Assembly (NCBI RefSeq): GCF_000423205.1
Contig: NZ_AUHN01000004.1
Location: forward strand, 186,001 to 250,000
Source of the DNA: Jonesia quinghaiensis DSM 15701
Lineage (GTDB): Bacteria; Actinomycetota; Actinomycetes; Actinomycetales; Cellulomonadaceae
Length of the DNA: 64,000 nucleotides
Direction of reading: 5' to 3'
The notes below the pieces were generated by a model. The model did not search any database. It was not told the DNA's origin and was given only the letters and a program-made list of their open reading frames with translations. Below are positions 1-8,387 of the stretch, in pieces. The first letter of the stretch is position 1. Each line of letters opens with the position of its first letter. Made by a program: the position numbers and the translations under genes.

Positions 1-758
1 CGGTTAGGTGCGCCAGCGCCGTTGGCTGGTGACTCGGTTGACTCAGGCGACTCCGGCACCGCCGGGGCGTCTGGTGCATCCGGTAAGCCGGAGGCGCCCG
101 ACGGACCAGGTGGGAAGCGACCAGCCGCGAGCGCGTAGGAGTCGCGCAGGGCGGCGTCGAGGTCGGTTGGGGTGTCGAGGTCTCGGCGTAGCCCGCTGCT
201 TGGTGGCAGGGTGAGGCGTTGGTAGCCCGCTGTGTGGTGGCGTTCGGCGGAGCCGACCCCGAACAGTGGTTGCCGGGTGCTGCCTGGCGCCAGGAGCAGG
301 GCTGTGGTTCCGGTGCCTTGGGCGTCAGGGATGAACCAGTCACAGGGGCGCTGGCTCTCACTGGTGGCACTGGCGCCGCTGGTGTAATTGGTCAGGTAGT
401 GGTGGTGTGCGTGGTTGAGGTCATCGACACTCAGCCATGGAAGGTCGGCGTGGATGACCAGCACTGGCCCGGTTGTGACGGTTGCTCGTGCCGCGGTGAC
501 TGCGCCGTTGAGGCCAGGGTGTTCGCCTTGGAGTATGTGGCGGGCTTTGGGTGAGGTGCTGTGCCAACCGAGTGGGGCATCGGACACGATGATGATGCTG
601 GTGCAGTGTTCCCACTGGTCAAGGACGCTCAGGGTGTGGTGGGCGAGGGCGCGGGCAACTGTTGCTGAGGGAACGTGCGGGTGGGCCCCGTTGAGGCGGG
701 ATTTCGCGGTGGTGAAGGACCGTACGGGAACAATGACTGTCCACAGGGCTGTGTTCAC
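1..758 (-). CDS. cofC: 2-phospho-L-lactate guanylyltransferase CofC/FbiD (3' end cut by window)
   Basis: Activates phospholactate or phosphoenolpyruvate with GTP for coenzyme F420 synthesis; its product feeds the CofD reaction encoded next door. Reading from a GTG at 758 with AAAGGA six bases upstream gives an open frame to the window edge, 252 residues so far. Family motifs appear in order: VPVRSFTTAKSRL near the N-terminus, HADLPWL in the middle, PDAQGTGTTAL, LFGVGSAERHHTAG and LRRDLDTPTDL near residue 200. After about residue 210 there is an unusual Pro/Ala/Glu/Ser-rich tail, longer than typical CofC, with its end outside the window. Divergent from cofD across about 180 bp, so both may share a control region. 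Identity is from motif recognition. Confidence 0.88.
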   Translation of the reverse strand, partial: MNTALWTVIVPVRSFTTAKSRLNGAHPHVPSATVARALAHHTLSVLDQWEHCTSIIIVSDAPLGWHSTSPKARHILQGEHPGLNGAVTAARATVTTGPVLVIHADLPWLSVDDLNHAHHHYLTNYTSGASATSESQRPCDWFIPDAQGTGTTALLLAPGSTRQPLFGVGSAERHHTAGYQRLTLPPSSGLRRDLDTPTDLDAALRDSYALAAGRFPPGPSGASGLPDAPDAPAVPESPESTESPANGAGAPN

Positions 759-938
759 GTGTGGTCCTTTCTGGCTGGTGGTTGCTGGTCTTTACGGTAC
801 TCGTGTGCGTGACACAATCGTGTTACTCACGATGTCACACCGGTTACGTGCCGCCTTGTTGGGTGGCGCGAAACCGCCGTAGGCGTGAGATGACTGCTGG
901 TCAGGTGCATGATGGCGTTGTTTGAACAGGAGAGCCAG

Positions 939-1946
939 ATGAAAGTCACAGTCCTGTGTGGTGGGGTTGGTGGAGCGAAGTTCCTTGAGGTGTTAGACAG
1001 GTGGAATACGCAACATGGCTCCCCGCATGAGTTGACGGCGGTCGTCAATGTTGGTGATGACTTCACGCACCTGGGTTTGCGGGTTTCCCCTGATATTGAT
1101 TCTGTGGTGTATCGCCTTGCCGGGTTGAATAACCCGGTTCATGGGTGGGGGCGACGCGATGAGACGCACCGTGTTGCCCAAGAAGTTGCCCGGCACTTGC
1201 CGGAGGTGACGTGGTTTGAGTTGGGTGACCTTGATATCGCGAACTGTGCCATGCGCACTCACTTACTCCATGAGGGGCATACTCTCAGCGAGGTGACGGC
1301 CCGTTTGGCTTCTTCTTATGGGGTGGGTGTGCGGGTTTTGCCGGTCACTGATGATCCTGTTCCCACGCTTGTGCAGTTGCCAGCTGAGGGGAGCGACCCA
1401 GCCTCTCTATCTGTCGATGCGCCGGGTGGGCAGGGCATCACCGTGCTGTTCCAAGAATGGTGGGTTCAACGTAAAGCGCAACCGGTTCCGTTGGGGTTTG
1501 TCAGTCATGGGGCCGGTGAGGCGCACCCCGCACCGGGGGTTCTTGATGCCATCGCACACGCTGATCTGGTGCTCATAGCCCCATCTAACCCGGTTGTTTC
1601 CATTACTCCGCTGCTCGCTATTCCCGGTGTGCGTCAGGCACTAACCTCTACCTCCGCGCGGGTGGTGGGGTTGTCCCCGCTTATTGGTGGGCGGCCGGTT
1701 CGTGGGTATGCCGACACCTGTTTGGCTGCTGTTGGCGTGGAGTCGACCAGCGCCGGGGTGGCGGGCATGTATGGTGCTCGCCAGGAGGGTGGGTTGCTTG
1801 ACGGGTGGCTTATCGATGCCGGTGATGAGCAGGATTTCGCGGCCACGAGCATCGGGCAGCGTGTGAGTTGGCGGGCGCTGCCCTTGATCTTTGGGCAGGG
1901 CAACGATGAGGTGATTGCCGCCGCCGCATTATCCGTTGACCTTTAG
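939..1946 (+). CDS. cofD: 2-phospho-L-lactate transferase CofD/FbiA
   Basis: Transfers the phospholactyl (or phosphoenolpyruvyl) group onto the deazaflavin Fo, the step of coenzyme F420 assembly after CofC. The N-terminus MKVTVLCGGVGGAKFLEVL is the classic CofD nucleotide-binding start; 335 residues is normal for the family. The ATG at 939 is preferred over the in-frame ATG at 909 because AGGAG lies six bases upstream and the family motif begins right there. LIAPSNPVVSITPLLAIPGV near residue 220 and SPLIGGRPVRG near residue 245 are further family signatures. Divergent from cofC; the next gene, on the opposite strand, ends about 45 bp downstream. Confidence 0.93.
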   Translation: MKVTVLCGGVGGAKFLEVLDRWNTQHGSPHELTAVVNVGDDFTHLGLRVSPDIDSVVYRLAGLNNPVHGWGRRDETHRVAQEVARHLPEVTWFELGDLDIANCAMRTHLLHEGHTLSEVTARLASSYGVGVRVLPVTDDPVPTLVQLPAEGSDPASLSVDAPGGQGITVLFQEWWVQRKAQPVPLGFVSHGAGEAHPAPGVLDAIAHADLVLIAPSNPVVSITPLLAIPGVRQALTSTSARVVGLSPLIGGRPVRGYADTCLAAVGVESTSAGVAGMYGARQEGGLLDGWLIDAGDEQDFAATSIGQRVSWRALPLIFGQGNDEVIAAAALSVDL

Positions 1947-1991
1947 CTTCCCTGCACCCTCTCCCTCTCGGTCCTCCCCTCGCTCCTTCGC

Positions 1992-3812
1992 TCACCTCGA
2001 AACGAAAGTGGGATTGTGCCCACTTTCCCTTTCGAAAGTGGGCACAATCCCACTTTCGACGGGGAGGGGGAGGGGGACGGGGAGGGGGAGGGGAGTAAGC
2101 AAGCGGGTAGCAGTAGTTTCCTGCAACACCCCGCCGTCCACGTGTAACACCAAGTCAGCCCCAGCAGCGTCCCCCAGCCTGTGAGTGATCTCAATGAGCG
2201 TGACCTCAGGGAATGCGGTTCGCAATGAGTCACGGACCTGGGCTGCGGTGGCTTCATCCAGGTGGGAGGTGTGTTCATCAAGGATCAGCACTCTGGCTCC
2301 GCTGAGTAGCGCACGAGCCAACGCAAGGCGTTGGCGTTGCCCACCGGAAATGTTCTCCCCAAACTCCCCTACCCGCGTGTCATAGCCTGCTGGGAAGTCT
2401 TCAATGTCTTGGTCAATGCAGGCGATACCGCAGGCCGTTTTGAGTTCCTTAAGCGTCGCATCAGGGTTGGCGAGGCGCAGGTTCTCTGCGATGCTGACGT
2501 TAAAGAGGTGGGTGTTTTGACTGACCAGCGCCACCGTTGAACGCAGTGTCGCTAGTGGGAGGTGACAAATATTTACCCCGCCCAGGTGGATGGTTCCCGC
2601 GTTGGGGTCCCATACTCGCAGGAGAAGATGCGCGAGGGTGGATTTACCTGCCCCCGACCGCCCCGCGATGACAGTGCGGGTGCCGGGGCGGGCTTCGAAG
2701 GTGACCCCGGTAAGGGCCGGTGCGCAACTTGGGCGCCCAGGTGCTGGCGGGTAGGTGAAGGTCACGTTGTTAAAGGACACCGCCAGTGGGCCTGCAGGCA
2801 GTTCCCGGGTTTCGCTTACAGGTGGGTCAGCGACGGCTGGTGGTGCGTCAGTCAGGTGGAAGAGGCGTTGAGCTGACGCGAGGGCTTTTTCGAGGTCAGT
2901 CATGACGTCTTCAAGCCCTCGAGCTGCGGAGTAGGTGGCGAACACGGCGGCCAGTGAAGCAGCGACCTCAGGCAAGCTCAGTTGCCCGGTTCCGTACAGT
3001 CCCAACCCCACAACGGCGAGGGTCACGAGCGACACGTACATGAGTGCTTGGGACGCACCTCGACGTAGTGCGACAAGTCGCCACATGGTCGATGTGTGGG
3101 TAACGATCGGGGCGTCGAGTATGGCGTGTTGTTGCAGGCGGGGATGCTCATACCCAAAATCAACGATGTCGCGCACACCTTGCACTGTCTCAGTGACGTG
3201 CATGGCCTGTTGAGCGCGCGCGGCGAGGAGCGCATCGGCGGTTTTGGCCCCGCGTCGGGTCCCGAGAAACGGGACCGCCCACGTCACCGCAAGAACAAAT
3301 GGCAGCGCCGTCAACGCCAAGGTTGGTGACGCCCACACAGCAAGTGTTGCCAGCGAACTGAGCGGAACAACCAGTGCGGCCGTGACAGGGGCGATGGTGT
3401 GTGCGAAAAACACTTCGATGCGGTCGATGTCCCTGGTGACTTTGGAGAGTATGTCACCGGTGTGGCTTGAGGTGGACATCGCTGGGGCTTGGGGCCAAAT
3501 ACGCCCGAAAGCCCACACCCGCAGGTGTTCAAGTGCGGAGAACGCCACGTAGTGGCCGGTGTACTGCTCTAGGTAGCGCAACACTGCTTTCACGAGGGCC
3601 AAAACAACCATGATTGTGAGGGTCCGGGTGATAGTGGCCGATGCGTCTGCCGGGTTTGTAGCACTTGTGGCGGCTCCGTAAGCGGCGACACTGAGTAAGG
3701 CGATACCCGCGAACTGGTCAAGGATCCGGCACAGGGCACTCAGTATCAGTGGGGTCATCACCGGGCGAGCCAGGGTAGCGAGGCGACGCATGAGGGATAG
3801 TCGTGGTGTCAT
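1992..3812 (-). CDS. ABC exporter-fold half-transporter (second subunit of pair 1), with element-derived C-terminal tail
   Basis: One polypeptide holds a six-helix membrane domain (about residues 15-310) and an ATPase domain. Walker A is AGRSGAGKS, the signature ISGGQRQRLALARAL and Walker B VLILDEH; the usual DEP is DEH. It overlaps the upstream subunit by ATGA, so the two are translationally coupled and should form a heterodimer. The iron box before the operon points to the IrtAB/YbtPQ group, which uses an exporter fold to take up siderophores; CydC is the main alternative, but no cydAB is present. The last about 35 residues (Leu/Pro repeats, then ESGIVPTFERESGHNPTF) are encoded by a C-rich tract and a 56-bp palindromic element, not by normal family sequence. 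Confidence 0.82.
   Translation of the reverse strand: MTPRLSLMRRLATLARPVMTPLILSALCRILDQFAGIALLSVAAYGAATSATNPADASATITRTLTIMVVLALVKAVLRYLEQYTGHYVAFSALEHLRVWAFGRIWPQAPAMSTSSHTGDILSKVTRDIDRIEVFFAHTIAPVTAALVVPLSSLATLAVWASPTLALTALPFVLAVTWAVPFLGTRRGAKTADALLAARAQQAMHVTETVQGVRDIVDFGYEHPRLQQHAILDAPIVTHTSTMWRLVALRRGASQALMYVSLVTLAVVGLGLYGTGQLSLPEVAASLAAVFATYSAARGLEDVMTDLEKALASAQRLFHLTDAPPAVADPPVSETRELPAGPLAVSFNNVTFTYPPAPGRPSCAPALTGVTFEARPGTRTVIAGRSGAGKSTLAHLLLRVWDPNAGTIHLGGVNICHLPLATLRSTVALVSQNTHLFNVSIAENLRLANPDATLKELKTACGIACIDQDIEDFPAGYDTRVGEFGENISGGQRQRLALARALLSGARVLILDEHTSHLDEATAAQVRDSLRTAFPEVTLIEITHRLGDAAGADLVLHVDGGVLQETTATRLLTPLPLPVPLPLPVESGIVPTFERESGHNPTFVSR
2003..2058. repeat. 56-bp palindromic element, family 1, copy 1
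   Basis: Two perfect 25-bp inverted arms (2003-2027 and 2034-2058) flank a six-base centre, CCTTTC. Each arm is itself a small hairpin (AAAGTGGG, six bases, CCCACTTT). The element lies inside the reading frame of the minus-strand transporter gene and supplies part of its C-terminal tail. The second copy at 5734-5789 has identical arms but the reverse-complement centre GAAAGG. A purine-rich G tract follows both copies on the right. Confidence 0.95.
2059..2097 (+). repeat. G-rich purine tract with G-quadruplex potential
   Basis: Runs of four and five G separated by single A or AC make up this stretch directly after the palindrome. On the plus strand it satisfies the usual G-quadruplex pattern of four or more G runs with short loops. 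On the minus strand it is read as Leu-Pro-Leu-Pro-Val repeats near the end of the transporter. The left flank of the palindrome (about 1950-1990) is correspondingly pyrimidine-rich. Confidence 0.75.
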
Positions 3813-5560
3813 GAGGTGACCTCCGTCAGGGTGCCGTTGTCGAGGTGAAGTACCCGATCTGCGGCGGCGATGAGCGTGGGGCGGTGGGCAACGGTGAGGA
3901 CCGTGTGGTGGCTGGGAATGTTTCGTAGTGCCTCAAGGATGAGTTGTTCACCGGCGAGGTCCACGTGCGCGGTGGGTTCATCAAGAATGAGAATGTCCGC
4001 GCCGGTCAGCAGTGCTCGCGCGATGGCAATGCGTTGGGCTTGCCCGCCGGAAAGGCCATGACCGCGTTCGCCAATAATGGTGTCAAGTCCGTGTGGCATT
4101 GCGCGAATATCAGCGGCGATGTTGGCCTGGCTGAGCGCTTTCCACAGGGCGTTGTCATCAGCCTGTGGATGAGCAATGAGGAGGTTATCCCGAACACTCG
4201 CCGTGAACAGGAAAGTGGACTGGTTCACTGTGGCAGTGCGCGCCCGCCCTTGACGGGCAGTCATTGACGTGACATCAGTGCCGTGAATCATGACTGCGCC
4301 CGGGTCGGTGGGCACATGGCGTTGCAACACCTTCAACAGGGTGCTCTTCCCCGCCCCGGTTCGCCCAGTAATCGCAACATGCTCCCCTGGTTGAACAGCC
4401 AACGACACATCGCTCAGCACTGGTGTATCACCGTAAGAAAAGTTCAGGGCGTTGAGGTTCACCGCTGGCACCGGAGCTGCGGACTCGCCGCGCCCAACAC
4501 CACCATTGTGCGCGCTTCCCGCACCCGGTGAGCCAATGCCAGCAGACGCATCGTCGTTGTCACTGATGTGGGGCTGCAGGGCCAAGAAACGCTTCATGCC
4601 CCGTTCCGCTGCCATCCCACCCATACCAACGTAAAAGAACTCCCCCACCTTATTCATGGGCTCCAAAAGCAACAGGGACAACAACACCAAAGCGACCGCC
4701 TGACCGGCAGTGATGTCTCCACTGTTGAACCGAATCATCGCCAAAGCGGCAGCCACCGTCACCATCCCCAAACTAAACAGCGCATCAGTGAGGAATATGA
4801 CCACCTGATTCACCGCCAACAAACGCATAATGGTCCGCCGGTTCACTTCACCCGCTGCGGCAAGTTTGCGGTGCATCCACCCAGCCGCACCCACAAACTG
4901 AAGGGTGTTCAACCCTTGCAGGGCATCAAGATAATCCGCAGCGAGGCGTTGACGTTGATCCCGCGAACGCGATGACACCGCCCCAAAAGCGCGGCGGAAA
5001 CCGCCAATAAGCCCTGGGATAAGAGGCACCAACGCGAGGAGAATCAGGGCAGCGACCACATCAATGCTCACGGCGATAACAACCAACACCACAAGCGGGC
5101 TCGTCATTGCCGCAATCGTTGGCCCCAGGAAAGTGAGGCGATAGGTCGCCGCGCGTTCCGCCCCATCAGTCATCATCGAGGTCAGTGCACCTGTGCGATC
5201 TGTGCCCTGTTGGTTTCCTGTGTCGCTGTGTTTGTTGGGTTCGCTGCGATCGGTTGGGCCTAACCGTAATACGTGGTTCATCAGTGTTGCACGCAGCCCT
5301 TGTTCTTCGCGTGCTGCACCTTGTCCGGTTATCACAATCGTGAGGGCAGTAAGGGCCGCTGACAGGCCAGCGCAACCAGCGGCAACTGCCACTAGCGGCA
5401 CGGCGATGACGCTAGTGGTGAGGTACGCATCGATAAGCGCGCCGATGCACACCATGAGTAGGGCAGCCGCGAGCGCTGCTGTACTGGTCAGGGCTATAGA
5501 CGCGCGGAGGATTGTTGTTGCTCGGGGCGAGTAGAGGGGCGGGGTGTGGGGTGCGGTCAT
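3809..5560 (-). CDS. ABC exporter-fold half-transporter (first subunit of iron-box-linked pair 1)
   Basis: Membrane domain with about six helices (residues 20-330) followed by an ATPase domain: Walker A TGRTGAGKS, signature LSGGQAQRIAIARAL, Walker B ILILDEPTAHVD. An ATG at 5560 behind GGTGG is chosen over an in-frame TTG at 5602. It is the promoter-proximal gene of a two-gene operon whose partner starts inside its stop codon. A DtxR/IdeR-type box at 5625-5643 sits 65-83 bp before the start, so the operon is probably derepressed when iron is short. Family similarity alone would allow CydD or a drug exporter; the iron box favours a siderophore transporter of the IrtAB/YbtPQ kind. Confidence 0.82.
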   Translation of the reverse strand: MTAPHTPPLYSPRATTILRASIALTSTAALAAALLMVCIGALIDAYLTTSVIAVPLVAVAAGCAGLSAALTALTIVITGQGAAREEQGLRATLMNHVLRLGPTDRSEPNKHSDTGNQQGTDRTGALTSMMTDGAERAATYRLTFLGPTIAAMTSPLVVLVVIAVSIDVVAALILLALVPLIPGLIGGFRRAFGAVSSRSRDQRQRLAADYLDALQGLNTLQFVGAAGWMHRKLAAAGEVNRRTIMRLLAVNQVVIFLTDALFSLGMVTVAAALAMIRFNSGDITAGQAVALVLLSLLLLEPMNKVGEFFYVGMGGMAAERGMKRFLALQPHISDNDDASAGIGSPGAGSAHNGGVGRGESAAPVPAVNLNALNFSYGDTPVLSDVSLAVQPGEHVAITGRTGAGKSTLLKVLQRHVPTDPGAVMIHGTDVTSMTARQGRARTATVNQSTFLFTASVRDNLLIAHPQADDNALWKALSQANIAADIRAMPHGLDTIIGERGHGLSGGQAQRIAIARALLTGADILILDEPTAHVDLAGEQLILEALRNIPSHHTVLTVAHRPTLIAAADRVLHLDNGTLTEVTS

Positions 5561-5624
5561 GGTTCCACCGTGTGATCTGCAAGTGACAGGTTGACGTGAC
5601 AAGGTGTCACCCGATGAATCTACG

Positions 5625-5643
5625 ATAGGTAAGGCTTACCTCA
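5625..5643 (-). promoter_or_regulatory. Iron box (DtxR/IdeR-type operator)
   Basis: The 19-mer ATAGGTAAGGCTTACCTCA matches the published DtxR/IdeR consensus TWAGGTWAGSCTWACCTWA at 17 of 19 positions by hand count. It lies 65-83 bp upstream of the likely ATG of the first ABC pair, a normal place for an operator overlapping a promoter. No similar box was seen upstream of the second ABC pair. Confidence 0.8.
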
Positions 5644-5733
5644 CTCGGGACGTTTGTCCTTGGTTCCCCTGTTTCCCCGAGGCGATCAGACACTGTCACC
5701 AACATCGTCACCAAACCAGCCCCCACACTCAAA

Positions 5734-5789
5734 CGAAAGTGGGATTGTGCCCACTTTCGAAAGGGAAAGTGGGCACAATCCCACTTTCG
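5734..5789. repeat. 56-bp palindromic element, family 1, copy 2
   Basis: Same 25-bp arms as the copy at 2003-2058 (5734-5758 and 5765-5789), with centre GAAAGG, the reverse complement of the other copy's CCTTTC. It is intergenic and upstream of the first ABC operon, so the two copies bracket that operon. A G-rich tract follows on the right, as in copy 1. Confidence 0.95.
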
Positions 5790-6025
5790 CCGGGAGGGGG
5801 AGGGGGGACGGGCGGGCCGGGGTTGGAGGCGCGGGGGGCGGGCGGGCCGGGGCTGGGCTGGGCGACAGCAGGGAAGTCGCCGGGCAAAACAAAGTGGGGC
5901 GGAGCGCTTTCGCACCCCACCCCACCTCAGTGGTCTTGCCTAAGTATTCACGTCACGCCAGTAAAGCGTGCGGTGAACTCGCTGAGGGCCAACGCCGATG
6001 CGCGGCCTCATACCAGCTACCAGCG

Positions 6026-6199
6026 TCAGTCGCGGAAAGCGTCCTTGACGTTTTCGCCAGCCTGCTTGGTGTTGGCCTTGGCTTGGTCGGCCTTACCTTC
6101 AGCTTCAAGACGCTCGTTATCCGTGGCGTCTCCGTAGGCTTCTTTTCCCTTGCCCTTGAGTTCTTCAGCCTTGTTGCTGATTTTGTCTCCGAGTCCCAT
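6026..6199 (-). CDS. CsbD-family stress protein
   Basis: A 57-residue, highly charged protein beginning MGLGDKISNKAEELKGKGKE, matching the CsbD pattern of Lys/Glu/Ala-rich amphipathic helices with a GKxKE motif. The ATG at 6199 is chosen because AAGGAGGA lies six bases upstream; an in-frame start at 6226 has no comparable site. CsbD proteins are general-stress-induced and of unknown biochemical function; here it probably acts as a soluble cytoplasmic protectant, which is inference. It stands alone between the two ABC operons. Confidence 0.88.
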   Translation of the reverse strand: MGLGDKISNKAEELKGKGKEAYGDATDNERLEAEGKADQAKANTKQAGENVKDAFRD

Positions 6200-6401
6200 G
6201 TGCTCCTCCTTCGGGCGAATGATCATGGTCGGGATTCACTGGTTGGTACCAGCTCGTCCCTGCACTATCTACACTGCCGCAGATTCTTGAGGTTCGCATC
6301 TTGAACGCTGCCACACACCCGCGATTGCATGGCATCCACCCCAGGTATACCTTGTTTGTTGCTCCTGCTCACCGCGCATCAAGAAAGTAAGGAATCTGCT
6401 G

Positions 6402-6653
6402 ATGAAACAGTTCATTCCAGCGCTCACCATCATTGGACTCACGGTCGCTGCAGCAATCACCTACGTGATCGCTGACAACCTCATTGTTGCGTTGCTCCTC
6501 GCAACGACGGCCGTACTTGTGTGGGGATTCACCAGCATCGGTGATCCGCCGCCACGCAGCGAAAACACCCCCACACCACGAGCAATCAAAACCTACCGAA
6601 AGCAACACCCAGGCAGTTCCATCGGTGACGCCGTACGCGCACTACGGAACTAA
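6402..6653 (+). CDS. Small two-helix membrane protein, hypothetical
   Basis: An 83-residue protein with two closely spaced hydrophobic segments (about residues 4-24 and 27-45) and a basic, hydrophilic C-terminal tail. AAGGA lies about eight bases before the ATG. I do not recognise the family. It points towards the convergent second ABC operon and is followed closely by that operon's end. Function unknown. Confidence 0.6.
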   Translation: MKQFIPALTIIGLTVAAAITYVIADNLIVALLLATTAVLVWGFTSIGDPPPRSENTPTPRAIKTYRKQHPGSSIGDAVRALRN

Positions 6654-6686
6654 ACACATGCGCACAGAAATGTGCACAGAAAGCTG

Positions 6687-8387
6687 TCACTCAGGGACGG
6701 TCGCGAGCACCTCACCGGCCGTCACCTGAGTGACAGAGCCATGATCAACCCGGAACACACAATCCGCCCCCACAGCGTCCTGTGGGCGGTGCGTGATTTC
6801 CACAATCGTTGCGTGAACGCGAGCCGCACGCAACGCCCGACGCACCCTCCCCGCAGTATCTTCATCGAGGCTGGACGTGTACTCGTCCAGCACAAACACA
6901 TCGGCATCACTCAACAATGCCCGCGCCAACGCGAGGCGTTGACGTTGCCCACCAGACAACGACTCACCGAACTCACCCACAACGGTGTCATACCCGTCAG
7001 GGAAACCGACAATGTCGTCATGCAGTTGCGCCACCTCGCACGCCGCCTGCAACTCAGTGGATGAAGCATCAGGGCGGGCAATGCGCAGGTTCTCGGCAAT
7101 ACTCATCGCAAACAAGTGGGTACGTTGCGATACCATCGCAACACGGGCCCGCAGGTCATCCTGCGCCACAGTGTTCACTGGCTCACCGCCCACGGAGATA
7201 ACCCCCGCATCGGTATCCCAATAGCGCAGCAGCAGATGCGCGAGAGTTGTTTTCCCAGAACCCGAGCGGCCCACAATCACCGCGCGGGCACCCGCCTGAA
7301 TCACCAGTGACGCATGCGTGACCGCTTCGGTGCGCGCGCCAGGGTAGGTGAACGTGACGCCGTTGAACTCAACACCGACCGGGCCAGCCGGGATCACCGC
7401 GGGTTGTTCTGGGTCACTTACCGCTGGCGGCTGCGATACCACCAAGCGCAGCCGATGCGCCGCAGAACCGGCCCGATCAAGGTCAGCAAGCAATGAATCA
7501 ATGGCTTTCACCGCAGAAAAACACGCCAACGTCACCGCTGTTGCAAGCGCCAACTGTTCCAAACTCAGCGTGCCACGCACAAGGCGGGCACCCCCATCAC
7601 CAAGCACAAGGAGCACCGTGGTCAGGGTGACGAACTGTGTCAAAGCCCGGCGTGCTGCTGTCAGAGCGCCTTCACGGCGGGCATCGTGTGTCATGTCAGA
7701 AGTCAGTTGCGTGGAGCGTTCCAGCCACGGCTTGTTGTAGCCGTACCCCACAATCTCACGCACACCTTGCACCGACTCAGTGGCGAACTGAGCGAACTCG
7801 CCCCGGCGCCCCGCACCACTCTGGCTTGCCCGTTGCAACGCGAACCACCCAACCGTTGGGATCGCAGCAGCAACGGCAAACACCCCTGCAGCCGCGATCC
7901 ACGCCAACACGGGGGAAGTTGTCATACCCATCCACGTCAACGCAATAATGGGCACCACCACGGCGCTGATCACCGGGGCAATAGTGTGCGCGAAAAACAC
8001 CTCAATCCGGTCAATATCTTTCGTCATCCGGGTCAGAAGGTCACCAGTTTTAGCGCTAGCAGTATTCGCTGGGGCACCAGGCCATACCCGCGAAAACGCA
8101 AACACACGCAGTTCCTCTAAAGCCTTAAACGCCACATAGTGCCCGGAGTACTGCTCAACATACCGAAACACCGCTTTAATCAGGGTCAACACCGCAAGCG
8201 TGATCACCAAGCGAGGAACATCAACCCCACCCACGACCGCCCGGGCAGCACCAGCGGCGGCTGTTGCCAGAATCGCGATGGCAAGAACCTGATCCACAAT
8301 GCGGCACACCGTCGACAGAACAAGCGGCCACAGCACGGAACGAACATGGCGCGCGCTCCACAACAGGGCAGAAAACGACGTGGTCAT
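6687..8387 (-). CDS. ABC exporter-fold half-transporter (second subunit of pair 2)
   Basis: 566 residues: membrane domain (about 15-300) then ATPase domain with Walker A VGRSGSGKT, signature LSGGQRQRLALARAL and Walker B VFVLDEYTSSLDE. It is clearly paralogous to the 1992-3812 product: both have RYxEQYxGHYVAF and DIDRIEVFFAHTIAP in the membrane domain, and both replace the Pro after DE in Walker B. It overlaps its partner by ATGA. No iron box was found for this pair. Substrate is unknown; an iron/siderophore role would rest on paralogy to pair 1, CydC on general similarity. Confidence 0.82.
   Translation of the reverse strand: MTTSFSALLWSARHVRSVLWPLVLSTVCRIVDQVLAIAILATAAAGAARAVVGGVDVPRLVITLAVLTLIKAVFRYVEQYSGHYVAFKALEELRVFAFSRVWPGAPANTASAKTGDLLTRMTKDIDRIEVFFAHTIAPVISAVVVPIIALTWMGMTTSPVLAWIAAAGVFAVAAAIPTVGWFALQRASQSGAGRRGEFAQFATESVQGVREIVGYGYNKPWLERSTQLTSDMTHDARREGALTAARRALTQFVTLTTVLLVLGDGGARLVRGTLSLEQLALATAVTLACFSAVKAIDSLLADLDRAGSAAHRLRLVVSQPPAVSDPEQPAVIPAGPVGVEFNGVTFTYPGARTEAVTHASLVIQAGARAVIVGRSGSGKTTLAHLLLRYWDTDAGVISVGGEPVNTVAQDDLRARVAMVSQRTHLFAMSIAENLRIARPDASSTELQAACEVAQLHDDIVGFPDGYDTVVGEFGESLSGGQRQRLALARALLSDADVFVLDEYTSSLDEDTAGRVRRALRAARVHATIVEITHRPQDAVGADCVFRVDHGSVTQVTAGEVLATVPE

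Larger units (their letters stand above)
5561..6025. other. Non-coding interval with iron box, palindromic element and G-rich stretch
   Basis: No convincing gene is seen. The interval holds the iron box, the second copy of the 56-bp palindrome, and then about 80 bp of very G-rich sequence (5790-5870, including GGGAGGGGGAGGGGGG). Short open frames here lack ribosome sites and consist of repeat-derived or low-complexity residues. Confidence 0.7.

Noticed and set aside
5890-5935. Third copy of the 56-bp palindrome near AAAGTGGGGCGG
   Set aside because: Only the first few bases resemble the arm; no matching second arm.
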